Source: Drosophila pseudoobscura (lineage: Eukaryota; Arthropoda; Insecta; Diptera; Drosophilidae). From it: a DNA stretch of 64,000 bases. The number at the start of each line of letters is the position of its first letter. Position 1 is the stretch's first letter. Shown here piece by piece: positions 35,425 to 48,200 of the stretch. The notes under the pieces were generated by a model. That model saw only the letters and a program-made list of their open reading frames with translations, was not told the origin of the DNA and did no database searches. Made by a program: the position numbers and the translations under genes. The DNA lies in assembly GCF_009870125.1 (NCBI RefSeq), contig NC_046679.1, positions 7,812,001-7,876,000 of the forward strand, written 5' to 3'.

Positions 35425-35427
35425 TAA

Positions 35428-38400
35428 CAATTAGCTAGAGTGCTTTCAATTTTGGCATTCACTTAACGATTTCCCGAATTAATAGTGCATAGACATTGAT
35501 CGTACTTCAAGGCATAAAGTTATTTAAAGCGTCACATATTTAAACATAAAAATAAAGCCACTTAAACACACATATGTAGTATCTGTCTAGCTAGCTGTCT
35601 AACTGTTTCTCATCTGGTTTCTAGCAAAGGATTTCCCACCTGAGATGGGAGAAGTTTCTGGCTTGAGTTTCAGCGTGGTCCACGCGGCGTATGCGCGATG
35701 CGGCCACTTCGAATGTGAATTTTCACAGTGAAAGATGGTAAAAATCGTAAAAAATCATCACAAATTGCGGCAATTATGTTTGCCCTCTGCAATGGACTGG
35801 CAGTTAAACCCATTTCAAATTTCATATGTCTGCTGGTTAGGATAACGATTAGTATTTTTGATCATGTTTTTGTATTTAATGAACTCTCTAATGCTGTCGT
35901 CTGCAGCTTCGTTTCACTTACAGAACTGCCCGTAGCAATGGGTTAAGTAGACCATGAAATTGCAAAAAAGTTGCTTTTGCTAATTGGAAAATGCTGTGAA
36001 TGAGTGGCTGAGTCAAAGAACGGACGGAGGTACAGGTGGTTGGTGAGTGAAAACTAAAAATCCATTTTAAAAGTTGCAATTAGAAAAGATTAAACAAAAA
36101 CTTAATTAAATTATGCGACCACTGCGAGCAGAAAATAAAAATAAATGGCACATGAAAATGGGAGAATGTGCTGGAAGTGGGGGAGTGGAGTAAGCTCTTG
36201 CAACAGGTGCACCAGCCAAGGACACTTTGAGGACAATGGCCGGCAAGTGCAAATGCAAAGCTTCGACGCCAAACAGCAGTCACTAAAAAACAGCCATTAT
36301 ATTGCCAAGAGTCCTTTGTGCGGCGCAAAGCAACGAAAATCAATTCCAGCCAACGATGGGGCTACGGTTGGGTGCTGGGTGGGGTGGGGGCCTTAGGTGC
36401 CCTGTCAACAGTGTCAGACACTTGTAGACCAGAATGTCGCACAACGTCATCGTGTATTTTGTGGATTTATTGTCGAGGCCCGGGGCCCTCTACAGGCACT
36501 TGAAACTTTTCAGCCCGACATCAGGGGGTTCGGGGGCACGTGCCACACAGAGTCATGCCCGTGGGCACAATTTGGAATTATGCGTGTGGTGCTTCGCATT
36601 TGATTGAAGTTTCGTGCGGCCGCTTTAAAAAACATATAAAACATAATGGAAAACTTAAAATTTGAGCCAAGGCGAAGCAGGGGCAGGTGAAGATATGTTT
36701 CGGTGACGGTTACGTGTGACAGCCAAGCTTTTGGTGAGTTGGTGATTTAGAGTTATACATAGTTAGAGGGCGGTGGGTGGATAGTCTTACCGGTGGCGGG
36801 GCGCAGATTCGCCCACACCCAGCAGTTGCAATGGCGCTAATATTGACAGTGGTCGACAATGGAGTCGAACAGTGGGCCTCGGATGCTCGCTGAAGCTCGG
36901 ATTCGCTTTCCTAAAGAACCTTTTATGCTTGCTGCTCAAATCTGAAATGAAAGCGGGGGAGAATACATAAAAAAAAGGGTTGAAAACTTCTGTGAGACTT
37001 GAAGCCCGATTGTCGTGCTGGAAACTATCACAAAACAAACGGACCGAACAACAAAGAGCGGAGAAGCCCGGCTATCAGACTGCTGTCCAACCAACTGGAC
37101 GAGTGACTGACTGACTGACTGACTGGCTGACTGGCTGCCATCTCTAGGGAAAACTGGCTGTCGCCTTTGTGGCTGGCAGCAACTGGATGGCAAGCCAAAG
37201 ATTGTTTTTGGTTCATTGCACTGACACTGGCCGCTAACCAGGACAAAGCAGAGCGGCAGGGATCCGACTACCCAACTGTATGTAAATAAATGTGGTCCCT
37301 GGCAGGTCCCTAAATAACACCTAAACAAATCATCACACTCCCACCACCCCAGCTGCAGAAGTGTGCGAAAATTGCGTTAATACGTCCCAGGGCACATCAG
37401 AAATGCTTGCTACAAAAATCTCTAAAATATGTATGCCCAAGCAGGAGTTGTGCAACCAATTGAGGGTCAAAATGGCTCCTCGAGAGAGAGAGAGACGGGA
37501 CTCTGCTGGAGACTGTTCGTGCCTGATGAGATGTACATAATTTGAAAGTCATTACAAAGGCAAAAATATCGAATTTGAGAGCCCTAATACCATTCATGAC
37601 ATAAGCCTTCCTAATAATAATCCTGTGGCTGGGCGGAAGCCGAGGACGCCACAGAGTCTGCGGCGTTAAACTGTCTCCGCTCTGGGCGCCCACACTCGCC
37701 GAGGACCATCCTTGAGGTGCTCTGCTCTCTCTGCAGCCGGGCTGCACTTGCCACAGACACATGTGCCGCTCTGGTATGACATTTGGCATTTGGCTGGTCG
37801 TGCAATGAAATGTCAAAGTTCAGCGCCTGGCAGTGCCGTGAGCAGGCAGCGGAAATAAAAGCCTCACGAGTAGGCCGGCAGGCCTAACAATTGCCAGTGA
37901 CAGAGCCCCGAATGGATTTCATTATTGATGGCCCCAATTGTTTGTTTGTTTGTTTGTCTATCTATCCGGCTCGGCTTTGTCTCCGCCAAAGACTGAACTT
38001 TTATTTACCGAGCTACTTGAAGCCTGATTAAATTATACTCCAGTTGTGGCTGTGGAGCCTCGTTCTCGTTTGCGTCCAAATTAGGTTGGACAGAGCCATC
38101 AACTGTCTGGCATGTCTGTTTGAAGGGCATCGGGGCTCTCCCAAATGTAAGCCCTTATATAATTCATTCGCATTGCTTTTCCTGCCAGTGAAACTGATTC
38201 GGGGTATATTTTTCGGATGCCAGGCTGTCTGCCAGTCCCTGGCCCTCTCTCTCTAGGGCCGTGTGTATGTGTGAAAACTTTTTGAATTAATAATCACAGT
38301 AACGTGTTGAGGTTCTCGGTTGTCGGTTCTCGGTTCTCGGTGCTCGGTTCTCGGTCCTGTTCAGTTATGTTGCTTCTTTGCCCCGCATCCACTTTTGTGG

Positions 38401-40540
38401 AGTGTGGCCTGAAGTGCTTCTGGGCTGTTGGCCCGCAACTTTTTGGTAGCCAGCACAAATCTGTGCTGGATAAAAAAACTTTATGGAATGGCTTAACCTC
38501 TGGCCGAGCGGGTTCTTGGGGTTATTTGGTGTCGGGTTCAACTCAGTCAGCCACCGCAATCCATCAACGTCAGGGCGAAATTAAAGTTCTCCTTTGGACT
38601 GCAGCTTAAGCCGCTGCATTACTGTCAACTGTGTAGTTATATAAACTGCAATGGGGAAAAGGAAAGCCAGCGAAAGAGTCGTTTTCCGAAGAGGAAGCCA
38701 CAACCGGAGTCGGAGCCCCCCCTGGAGCTATGTTTAACCCATTTTCGTGCGGCATTTCCTTTCGACTGACTATGCGTCGGACCGTCATAAAACAGGGCTT
38801 AATGTCTTTTCGATGGTAATTAAAAATGTCAACTCTGCATCAAGTCTGGGTGTCGCAGTCGGGGGAGTCCAGGGGATAGATGGTGTGACTGTTAACCGAC
38901 ACGCAAATTGTTTTGATTCTCTGACTCGTCTAAAGTTTAGCTCTGGCTGACTCTTCCTCGACGTTTTGGGGTCAAAGACTTGCGCAGCCTACCACAAAAT
39001 TGTCGCTCCACATAGAGCCATCCCGTACCCCCCCACAAAACCCCAAACAATTTTCCGTTGCATACTTTTCTGCGGGTAGTTTAAAATAGTTTCCACTCGT
39101 TTGCTGTGTGCGGATCTGGGATATTAATTATTATTTTTTTTCCCCCCAACAATTAGCTGTATTAAAAGCACCCACGGGACCCCTGCTGGCAGTGGGTTTG
39201 TGGGTTAGCAGGTTGCGTACTCCGCAGAAGGCTTTAATCGTCGGCTAAGTCACGTTGCTGTTGGCCCGCTCGCTTTTTGTTTTACTTGTAATTCGATAAA
39301 GCTATGTTGCCTCTTCTATCCTCTGGGCCCCGGGCTGGGGCTCCGCCGTTTTGTTGTTACGGCGTCTGTCTACGCTTATCACGTACAAACACAGACGCAC
39401 ACTAATGCACATGCACATACACACAAAAATACACACTCACGCACACACACACACACACACAGAGATAGTACTCCGTGCAAACAACGCTGACTGGCTGATA
39501 CAGAAATTTTATACAAGTATTTTTCTTTAGCCGTGTTTCGATTTTTTTGGCAGTTCTTTCGTTCGAGTTTGAGTTGCACTTTTTACCAATAGAATTTTCC
39601 TGGCCACGAATTCGGTTTGCAAAGCGCCAGAGTCTCACTGGAGTTGTGGAATAAACTTTAATGCTGTTTTTGGGAAAGATCAAAAGTGAACACAAATGAT
39701 ATTTTTGGACCAAATTTTAAAGACAAGTCTGCGCCTTGGAATTTTGAGAGCAAATTTGGTGTTGGCTGAACTGTCGACGACGGTGATGAAATTTTCACTG
39801 AGCAGCGAATTGGGTTTTTTGTATAAGAATTTCCCACCAAACGGAAAATGAGTGTAAAGGCATGTGAGTCCGTCCAGAGAGAGAGAGAGGGAGCGCGAGC
39901 AGGAGAGGGATTTAGTAGAGAGAGTAACAATTGTGGTAATGTAACTAAATTTTTAGTTAAAAAAATGGAATTTAATCAATTTAATGGAATTAAATAATAT
40001 ATACCCCAAATACATAAACTTTTAATTAATAAATAACAAAAAAACCTCTAAATGTGCCGTTATTTATGGTCATTTAACCAACACTTGCTGCTCTCTTGCT
40101 GGTCATCCCCTTTGGAGCTACTGCGCATGAGTCGCATGGAGAGAGTCACGGGCGTATCGATTCATTGAAGTCTGCGTTACGCTACAAACGCCAGCAACCA
40201 CCCCAAACACACACACACACACACAAAGATAAACACGCACATGGCTTTGCTTTTTATCAGCAAGTGATAAAAACTGTGGTGGAAAAGGGGCTCGGCTCAA
40301 GCCAGAGCGCCAAAGCTGCAGTTTGAAAACCGTTTTCCAGCGATCTGGCAGCGCTATGCCAAACGACCAGCCACAGAGGAAACGGCAAAAACAAACGAAA
40401 GATGTGACCAAAAAGAATGGGAGAGAGAGAGAGAGAGCGACGGGAAAAAAAGAAAACAAAACAAGCAGCGAAGCTGAACATGAAGCTAAAGAGCAGCAAA
40501 GCTTGGCTTAGAGCCAGCACGTTGCCAGTTTCAGTTGCCA
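35428..40540. other. Synapsin upstream region, no coding exon seen
   Basis: Should contain the Syn promoter and non-coding 5' exon on the minus strand, but I could not place them. It includes a GACT run (37,107-37,130), a TCGGTTCT repeat (38,313-38,355), CA tracts and GAGA-rich stretches near 35,098-35,150, 39,878-39,895 and 40,420-40,440. ORFs here are short and lack splice or family support. Confidence 0.5.
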
Positions 40541-40557
40541 ACAAACCCTCGATCCGT

Positions 40558-40586
40558 TCAGTCGAGTCCAACGTGTCAAGCGGAAC
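40558..40586 (+). promoter_or_regulatory. Inr + MTE core promoter, probably of the ZP-domain gene
   Basis: Initiator TCAGTC at 40,558-40,563 puts A+1 at 40,560. At exactly +18 to +27 is CAAGCGGAAC, a 9/10 match to the fly MTE consensus CSARCSSAAC. No TATA box precedes it. The next plus-strand gene is the ZP gene, whose first coding exon has an upstream acceptor at 42,146-42,147, so a leader from here is likely. Confidence 0.6.
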
Positions 40587-42147
40587 ATATAGCAGTGCAT
40601 TTCATTCAGAGTTCTTTCCAGTTTACGCGTTTTATAGTTCTAGCCAAGTCAGCAGCCACAGTGCCAGCAGAGGTAGCTGATCTTAGCCATTCGAATAACA
40701 AACAAAATGAGCAACAAGCTAACAAAAAACCCCCACAATAAGTAAACAATAAGCTGTTGCATAAAACTTGTTTTCACGTGTCTCTAAAAAAGAGCAGCGA
40801 AAAACTGAAGCCTCCAACGAGAGCGAACCCTCCAAAGTGAACCCAAAAAAACATATCTAAAAAAATAAATCTTTAAACATATAAAATTGTGGCTGATTAT
40901 GGATAATTTCAAGCGGTTTTGTTTCCTGAATATTTCCAAAGTTGAACTTTAAATGGAATAATTTTAGAGCGCTGGGAATTTGCACGAATCTGCGAGAATC
41001 TCTCTTAAGAGACGTCTCTCTTCGGCTGGTTATCGCTCTCTTAGTTTCTCTGGCTCTCCCCAGCTTAAGTTAGTTGTTTTTTTTTTGTTTAATAAAAATG
41101 ACTAAGTTTTTGCTGAAAGCTTTTGCCTAGAGCGAGTATTGCATATTGTGGCTGAGAGGTTGCATAAAAAAATGTTTTAATTTGTGAGTTATTTTGAGAG
41201 TACATACATATGTGTGTGTGTGACCAGGTGTTCGTGTGTCCGTGTGGGTGTGTGTTGGCCATTTCCGCTCGAATTTATTGTCATAAATCACATGTTTGGG
41301 TAATAAATAACATTGGCCACTAAAAAAACCTGGAAATCAAAGTAAAACATATATTTGAAACATTTTCGAATAGATATCCAAGACCACTTCAAGCATAAAT
41401 GTCACATTCCAATAATTGTTAGCCTTTGGACATTGCTTTATTGTCGTTTTTCGAGCAAATGACGTAAGCGAGAGCCTCCAATCAGCTCTGCTCTCAGCAA
41501 TGTCAGTTTGCCGGACAAATATATATTTTGAACAAACTTGTTTTCAGCATTCCGAGTCATTGTTTCATTCGAAACCATTTGCGAAACCTTTTTTCCCAGT
41601 AAACGGGCGGCTTTTTAGACACAGATCAATAGGGTCGGGGTCGTCTTGGCGCGATAAAGAAATCAGAGTACGTGAGAGAGGTAGATGCGTTCGGAGAGGA
41701 AACTCCCCAGATGGAGAGAGCATATTAAAAGATTAGAAATAGAAAACTGATGCACTTGTGTCACGTTTCCGTACTTAAAAGTTTCCTAGAAAGTTATGCC
41801 CCGAAAGCCACAAAAATCTCGAAATCATCTTGAAAATGCAGCAGTCGAGTAGATGAAAACGAGGCGATAAACCGCAGCCGCAGAGAAATACTATAGGTTG
41901 GGTTGGGGGTTGGCTACATTAACAGATCCGTTTTCAGTTCAGTTCAACTTAATTATTGTTCTCCACATAGTTACGTTGACTCATGCCCATCGCTGGATGA
42001 GTAATTTGCGAGTGACTTTTGCTGGAATGCAGCTGCCGACTGACTGACGGACTGACAACTGCGTGAGCTGCATGAAATTAGCCATAATCAAAGCCAAACA
42101 ATTTGCACAATTGCTCAATTGGTTGATAAACGAGTGGGTTTTTCCAG

Positions 42148-42226
42148 TTGCCCAAAAGGATACAGCGACGCCTCGACCAGCACCTCCTGTCCAAACAAAA
42201 GACTCGGGCAACGAACGCGCCTCACG
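42148..42226 (+). other. 5' UTR part of the ZP gene's signal-peptide exon
   Basis: Acceptor GGGTTTTTCCAG (AG at 42,146-42,147) opens an exon with a 79-nt leader before the ATG at 42,227. Confidence 0.55.
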
Positions 42227-45200
42227 ATGATACAAAGGCCTAAAACTGTTGGGCCTGGGCTGCTGCTCCTGCCCCTGATCCTACTGCTGGCCGGACAGGT
42301 AAGTGTACAGCCGAGTGAAAGATAATTAGACCACTTTCTGGACATTTCACTTTTCATTTGCATAAAATAATGTTCTTGGGGGCCCAGCTATAGCCATGAA
42401 AACGAGGTTAACTGCGGGCCCTCTGTGTCTGTCTTTCTCCATCTCTGCCTCTGCCTCTGCCTCTGCCTCTGTGCTCCCCATTTTCATGGCGACTTGGTTC
42501 GGCTCTGTGAATTTTCCACGGCAATTTTCCAGGGCAGACAAATTAATGAACTCCACAATGACTGCAGCTGGGCCAGTTTATCAATAGCAATAGCAATTGC
42601 CATCGCCATCGCCATCGCCATAACTATAACTCAGCGGGCAGGCTGGCAGGCTTAGTGGCCCTCGGTTCTGCTGCCACTCCGAATGTGCCACTGACCGATA
42701 TCTTAACTTTTACCCAACTCTGTACTATGTGCCCCCCCACCCTAACCCCTCTTCCATTGTTCGTGAGCGCTTCAGGAATGCTTTTCGGTTTTGGTTTCAG
42801 TTTTGATTTGGTCTGGTTTGATTTCAGTTTTTCCTATGAAATGGCACAAATCCATCAGAGTGAGAGCAGTCTGCCCTGACTGGCTTTCAGGGCTTGGCAC
42901 CAATTGAAATTGGTTCAAGTCTAGATTGGGTATTGGGTATTGGGGTCTTTACTAAAATGCTAGGTATAGCTCGCCGTTGGGGTGATTACAAATCATATAT
43001 CATTTTGCCCCCAGCTGGAGTACAAAAGAAAGTTTCTTCGGCGCACTATTCATTGGTATATTGGAAAAGCCTTAGAGGGAGATGCTTTTTGCATATAAAA
43101 ATCCTATAAAGGCAGTAATTTCTACATCATGAAGAGGTCTTTTCCCTATGACTTTGCTGTCCTCCCCTCCCGGATATTTCGTGTTCAATTAGTTCAGAGC
43201 AATCAATTATAGTGGTACCCTTAGAATCCACTTTTTTATATACCTCTATAAACCTTTCAATAAGCAACTTTGTCTATCATTTATATGGATATGGATCGCC
43301 TAATTGATTTCTTTACACTTTGCTTTTCATACTTCAATAAAACGCCCTCTTATATCTACATATCTTTCCGCTTTCCCGCTCAAAATGATAACGGGTATGT
43401 TGAACTATTCCTTAAAGTCAGCGGCCGCTGGCGAATGACATCATAAAATGCCGGGAAGGGGGCAGGGGTCGGGACTGAGGCCGGGTCTGGGACTGGGGCT
43501 GGGGCTGGGGCTGGGGTGTAGGCGTCAAAATACGCTCTTTGGGCTTGGCAGGCACTCCGGCCTCAGACAGAAACAACAACTACTTGGCCATCTTGGTTTC
43601 AGTTGGCTTTTTCAGTTAATGCAAAACTCACAAAACCTTGAAGCATAACAGCCACGGCAAACAAAACGCAGTCTCTTGGCGTTGGAGATGATGTTTCTGG
43701 GATGATGATCATCATGATGATGACGATGATGATGATGCAGTGGCCCAAAGGCACTGTGTGTGTGTGTGTGCGAAAGTAATCCCCTCTGTATGGGTGCGTG
43801 TTAAGTATCTGTTAAAACTGAAACTTGGCTCTGGCTTACGGTACTTTTGGAGCTGCCAGTCCGCTTTTCACACTCATTAAACAATAAATGAACTTGCGCC
43901 CTTTTCGGTTAACCCAATGGGATTTTCTTCGGCCATTAATATGCTCGACACACACTTGACTTGACATAGAGATGGCCAAAATTAGCCTTAGTCCAGAGTA
44001 TAACTCATTTTAATTGACGCCTTTTTTTGTTCGTGGCTAAATATTGACTTGCATATTAGCGAGTGCGTGTACTTGTTGTTACTGTCATGGCCAGGCGGCT
44101 ATTGTTGTTGTTGTTGTTGTTGTTTACGGGCCATTAAAATCGGTTTCAATGTCAACGCACACAAACAAGAAATGAGCTGAAATATGCTAATTCTCTCGAT
44201 GCCATCCAATACAATATGAATATATGGCAATATATGTATGGGTTGGGGTATATATAATGAACAATGTCGTCATGGCTTTGGACTGCCAGCAGCCATATAA
44301 GACAACGATCGGCAGCGGCGAGAACAACCCACCAACAGACAGCCAAACAGCGATTTACGTTTCTGTCTTTCTTTATATAAAGCACAAACAAATCCGAACA
44401 GAATGAATCTTGCGTATTTGGCCACAAAATGACGCGTTGAATGTGACCGCAGGTAGTCCGTGTTGGCCTGCGGCTTCTGGCCAAAAAACTGTATCTTTTT
44501 CGAGTACAGAAACGCTCAATACTCTGACAGGGAAAGAGATTTAAGGGCTACATGGGTTGGAGTGGCAGGGAGGTAGTTTTTAGGCAGGTTAAAACTTATA
44601 TTTCCCCCTCGATTCACATAGTTAATTCTCTGGCAAAAAGGTGGTTGAAATATGCATAATTTGGGCAGCAACTTGAGCTATCAACCACTTGTCTTAGCCA
44701 CTCTTGTATAGAGTATCAAAATAAACCGCAAAAGCCATTCTTGACTGACAAGCACGTGCTTCACAGCCGCTGCCAAAGCCAATTGAAGTGCCCCACACAC
44801 ACCAGTCTTACCCCTCGTTTCCCCCTGCTGCGGTGGCCTGCAGGCACTAAACCTTTGATACGCATATGAATCCACTCAAAAATATGATTCATTGTTTACT
44901 ATGCCGCAGTGGCATGTGTTTTTCTTAGAACCTGAGATGAGGCACTAGACAAAAGACTTAGACAACAAACTGGCTGATTGTCGGGGGCCATTTCAATGAA
45001 ATTCTTGTTTTATTATGCCGTATTTAGTTTTTGTTTTCTTCTCGACGAGTGTGAGTAGGGCTAACGGTTTGTGGCAGATACAGTTGGCCGAGCTTCTCTC
45101 CATCACTGGGAAGAGCTATCAGCAGATACGTCTTTTTTGTCTGCCGCCGATAACCGCAGCATGCCAATGAATATCGGCTTAAGCTCTCCGTCATTATGCT

Positions 45201-48200
45201 CTAATTAACAGAAGATATAACCAAGCCCCATGCATATTGACCACAAATATCGGGTGCAATGGAGTGCAGTACCTGGACGTGGACCTGGTCCCCGAATGGG
45301 CTGGTTGTCATACTCGGAACGCAGCCACGACTGGGGCAATTAGAAGAGCAACCAGTTTGGTCGCTGCACGCAACCTCAGCAGTGGGTTAGTAGTATCTGT
45401 GTCTGCTGGACAGGAAGCCGTTGCTCGCTTGAGATAGAGTCGGAGTCGAAGTCGGAGTCTCAGTCTGCGGCCATTAGATCGAGTGTGGCCCGCTGTTAGA
45501 TTCCACTCCCCTGGAAATGGCCCACAAACTCGTGTGTTTATGTCAACTGACCACGAAAATTGGTCTATATATATATAGTTTATACACAATTCCAGCCACT
45601 CGGAGGCTGACGCAATTTAACGCCGCGTTGATTTCGCCGTGCAAATTATTTCGCCCAATGCTAATGCCTCTGCGGATCAAGTGTAGCGTGAAATCCATTA
45701 AAATTTATGCAAAAGTGTTTGGCATATTGGGTCATCAGCAGCCAGCACCCAGCACCAGCACGGAGAAAGTTCTTTCTATTGTTTGACTTGGGTTAGCACA
45801 TTTCATTATTTGATTAACTTGCATTGTTGTTCTCACATTGCAATCCCACACCGATGTGGTCTGGTTTGCTCTGCTTGGCTCCCAGCCGGCTGTCACTCAC
45901 CGACCCAGCTCCCAGCAACAACACTTTAGCAATTGTTTTTCCAACCTTTGTTTGGCTCTGCTCCAGCTTCGGCCTCACCGGTAAAAGTAGGTTTTATTTG
46001 AAACTAATGGGAAAAACTATTTCCCTGTTCTGCTGCTGCTGGCGGTGCACGTCGACTGCCGACTGTCATTGGCCAGAAAGTTTCATTTGGCCAGGTTTTC
46101 TGTGCCTATGTTTCTGGCGGAATTTCCTTTCAAATTCTCTCCGGGCAAAATGATGCGCATGGAAAGTGCACATTTATGAAAATTGCAGACCGATTGTGGG
46201 CTGTGTTTCTGTTTCTGTTTCTGGGAAAACTCTGCGAATGGGTTTTTCGTGCAGAGCCAACATTTGACAGCAATTAAGGCGATGGCCAAAGAAAGTGTGA
46301 CAAGTCAAAAACACGATTAGCTATTATTTGAATCCACCGAAAGATGACTCAGGTGTAAATCGAGGCCCTAACATTTTGGGGTAATGAAAGTTGCCCAAAA
46401 CCTTCACCTCAATCTCACCCGATTTCCATCTCTTCCACCATTTAAACCTTTGATTAATGGGCATTACAAATAGATTGAAGAACTTTCGGCATCTGGGGAC
46501 CAAAAAGCAGGCTAATTCACTTAAAGAAAGCTCTCAAAACATTGCCAGCCCTTGCTTGGCCAAGAAAAGAAAGTACTTAGCATAATTGCCTGGCAAAACA
46601 TATGGAAGATAACCATTAAAACGAAACATGGTACCTGGCATTGAGGGCTACTTCGAGGGACGCCGTTGCAAAGGTCTCCGCTGGAATGTTGTTCGACAAT
46701 TTGTTTTGAAGAAGTTACCAAGCTTTTTCTATTGATTGCTCTTCGGTATGGCCAACAAAGGGGCAGACAGGGAGAGACAGACAAGTGCTTATTATTATAT
46801 TAGTGGTACGACAGCGTTTCATTATGAGAAGCCTCAGAAGTGACCCGAGTGCTGAAAGGGGGTCCAGCCAGAACGTGCAGAGGTGGAGTCGCAGGTGGAG
46901 TCCAAGTTCGAGACGTGCCACGGCATTAGCGCGTCAGAACATCAATGGAAAAGCGCGCCGGCAATTGAAATTTAATTGAAGCCGCGGCGACATTAATTGC
47001 TGGCTGCTTTTCTCCTTTTCGTTGTTGTTGAACCCTAGGCGAGCCCGAAAAGCCCGATGGGTAGTAGATAAAACCGTAAGAAAACCCTTTCAGCTGTCAG
47101 TTGGCCGCTTGTCTGCATTATATAATCAGCCAAAGCTCGGAACGAGTTTCGACTCTGTCAGCTTCATTAAGCTTTTGGCCAGTCCCAGTCGCAGCCCCAG
47201 TCGCAGCCCCAGTCGCAGCTCCATCTCAAGCTCAAGCTCTGTCCAAAAAAGCCAGCACTAAACATAAATACCCGATGTCCCCGGCCACGTTCCGGCCACG
47301 TCTCGGTGCTGCCCGCTCCAGTCCTACCAACTGGCTGGACTGTAATGCGAGTTAAACGGCAATTTATGCGCTGCCAGCGAAAATACCGTGACAATTTGCA
47401 ATCAGCCGCAGTCGGAGTCGGAGACGGAGACGGAGATACAGAGCTGGACTCTGGGCCCAGCTGGGGCTTAGTCGAGATCCGAGGCTTGGCCTGGCTCGAC
47501 TCGGCCTTATGTTATAATTTACTTTGAGCCGAGCTTTATTGCTCGAGCGCCACATAGCGGAAATTCAAATGCACGCGAAATATGTTGAGAGCCCCCTCCC
47601 TTCCCCCCCTCCCTCTCGCCCCCTTTGTTATGCACGAGTTTTGTTTTCGCTTCTAATCGGAGCTTGTTGCACATGTTTTTTGTTGACTCTATGCGATCGG
47701 AATATGTTCGGCAATCTGTTCGACCAGCCACGTGAATGCGCGCAGCTGCACTAAGACTTTGGCGATTGTATCGCTCTAAACAAAAACAAAACCCCCAAAC
47801 AGAAGACAATAAAAAAAGCCACAACTCTTGCGAAATGTTCGGGTTGTGCCAAAATGGGCATAAAGGAAACACACCCAGCCAGCCAGCCAGCCAGGGAGCC
47901 AAGGGAGCCCCCTAAATTGAGTTAAATTAGTTGTCCACATAAATCACAATCATTTGTGATTTAATTGCCCTGCGAAAGGGTGATCGGGCCCGAGAAAAAT
48001 GACAATAATACAGGATTTGTCTAGCAAAACATTCGAAATTCTTTGGCTCGATAAATTGTTGGAAAAGTTGCAGCACAACTGCAGCCAAAACTGACGTTGG
48101 GAAGTCTTTTAATGACCCACTTAAAAGGAATAAAAATCGTTGAATAAATTCAATAAAAATCCGCCATTAAAGTTACTGCCGAACCGAGGGAAAGAAGAAC

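Noticed and set aside
37107..37130. Clustered GACTGA as multiple minus-strand initiators for Syn
   Set aside because: It is a simple GACT repeat, with no MTE, DPE or TATA at the right spacing.
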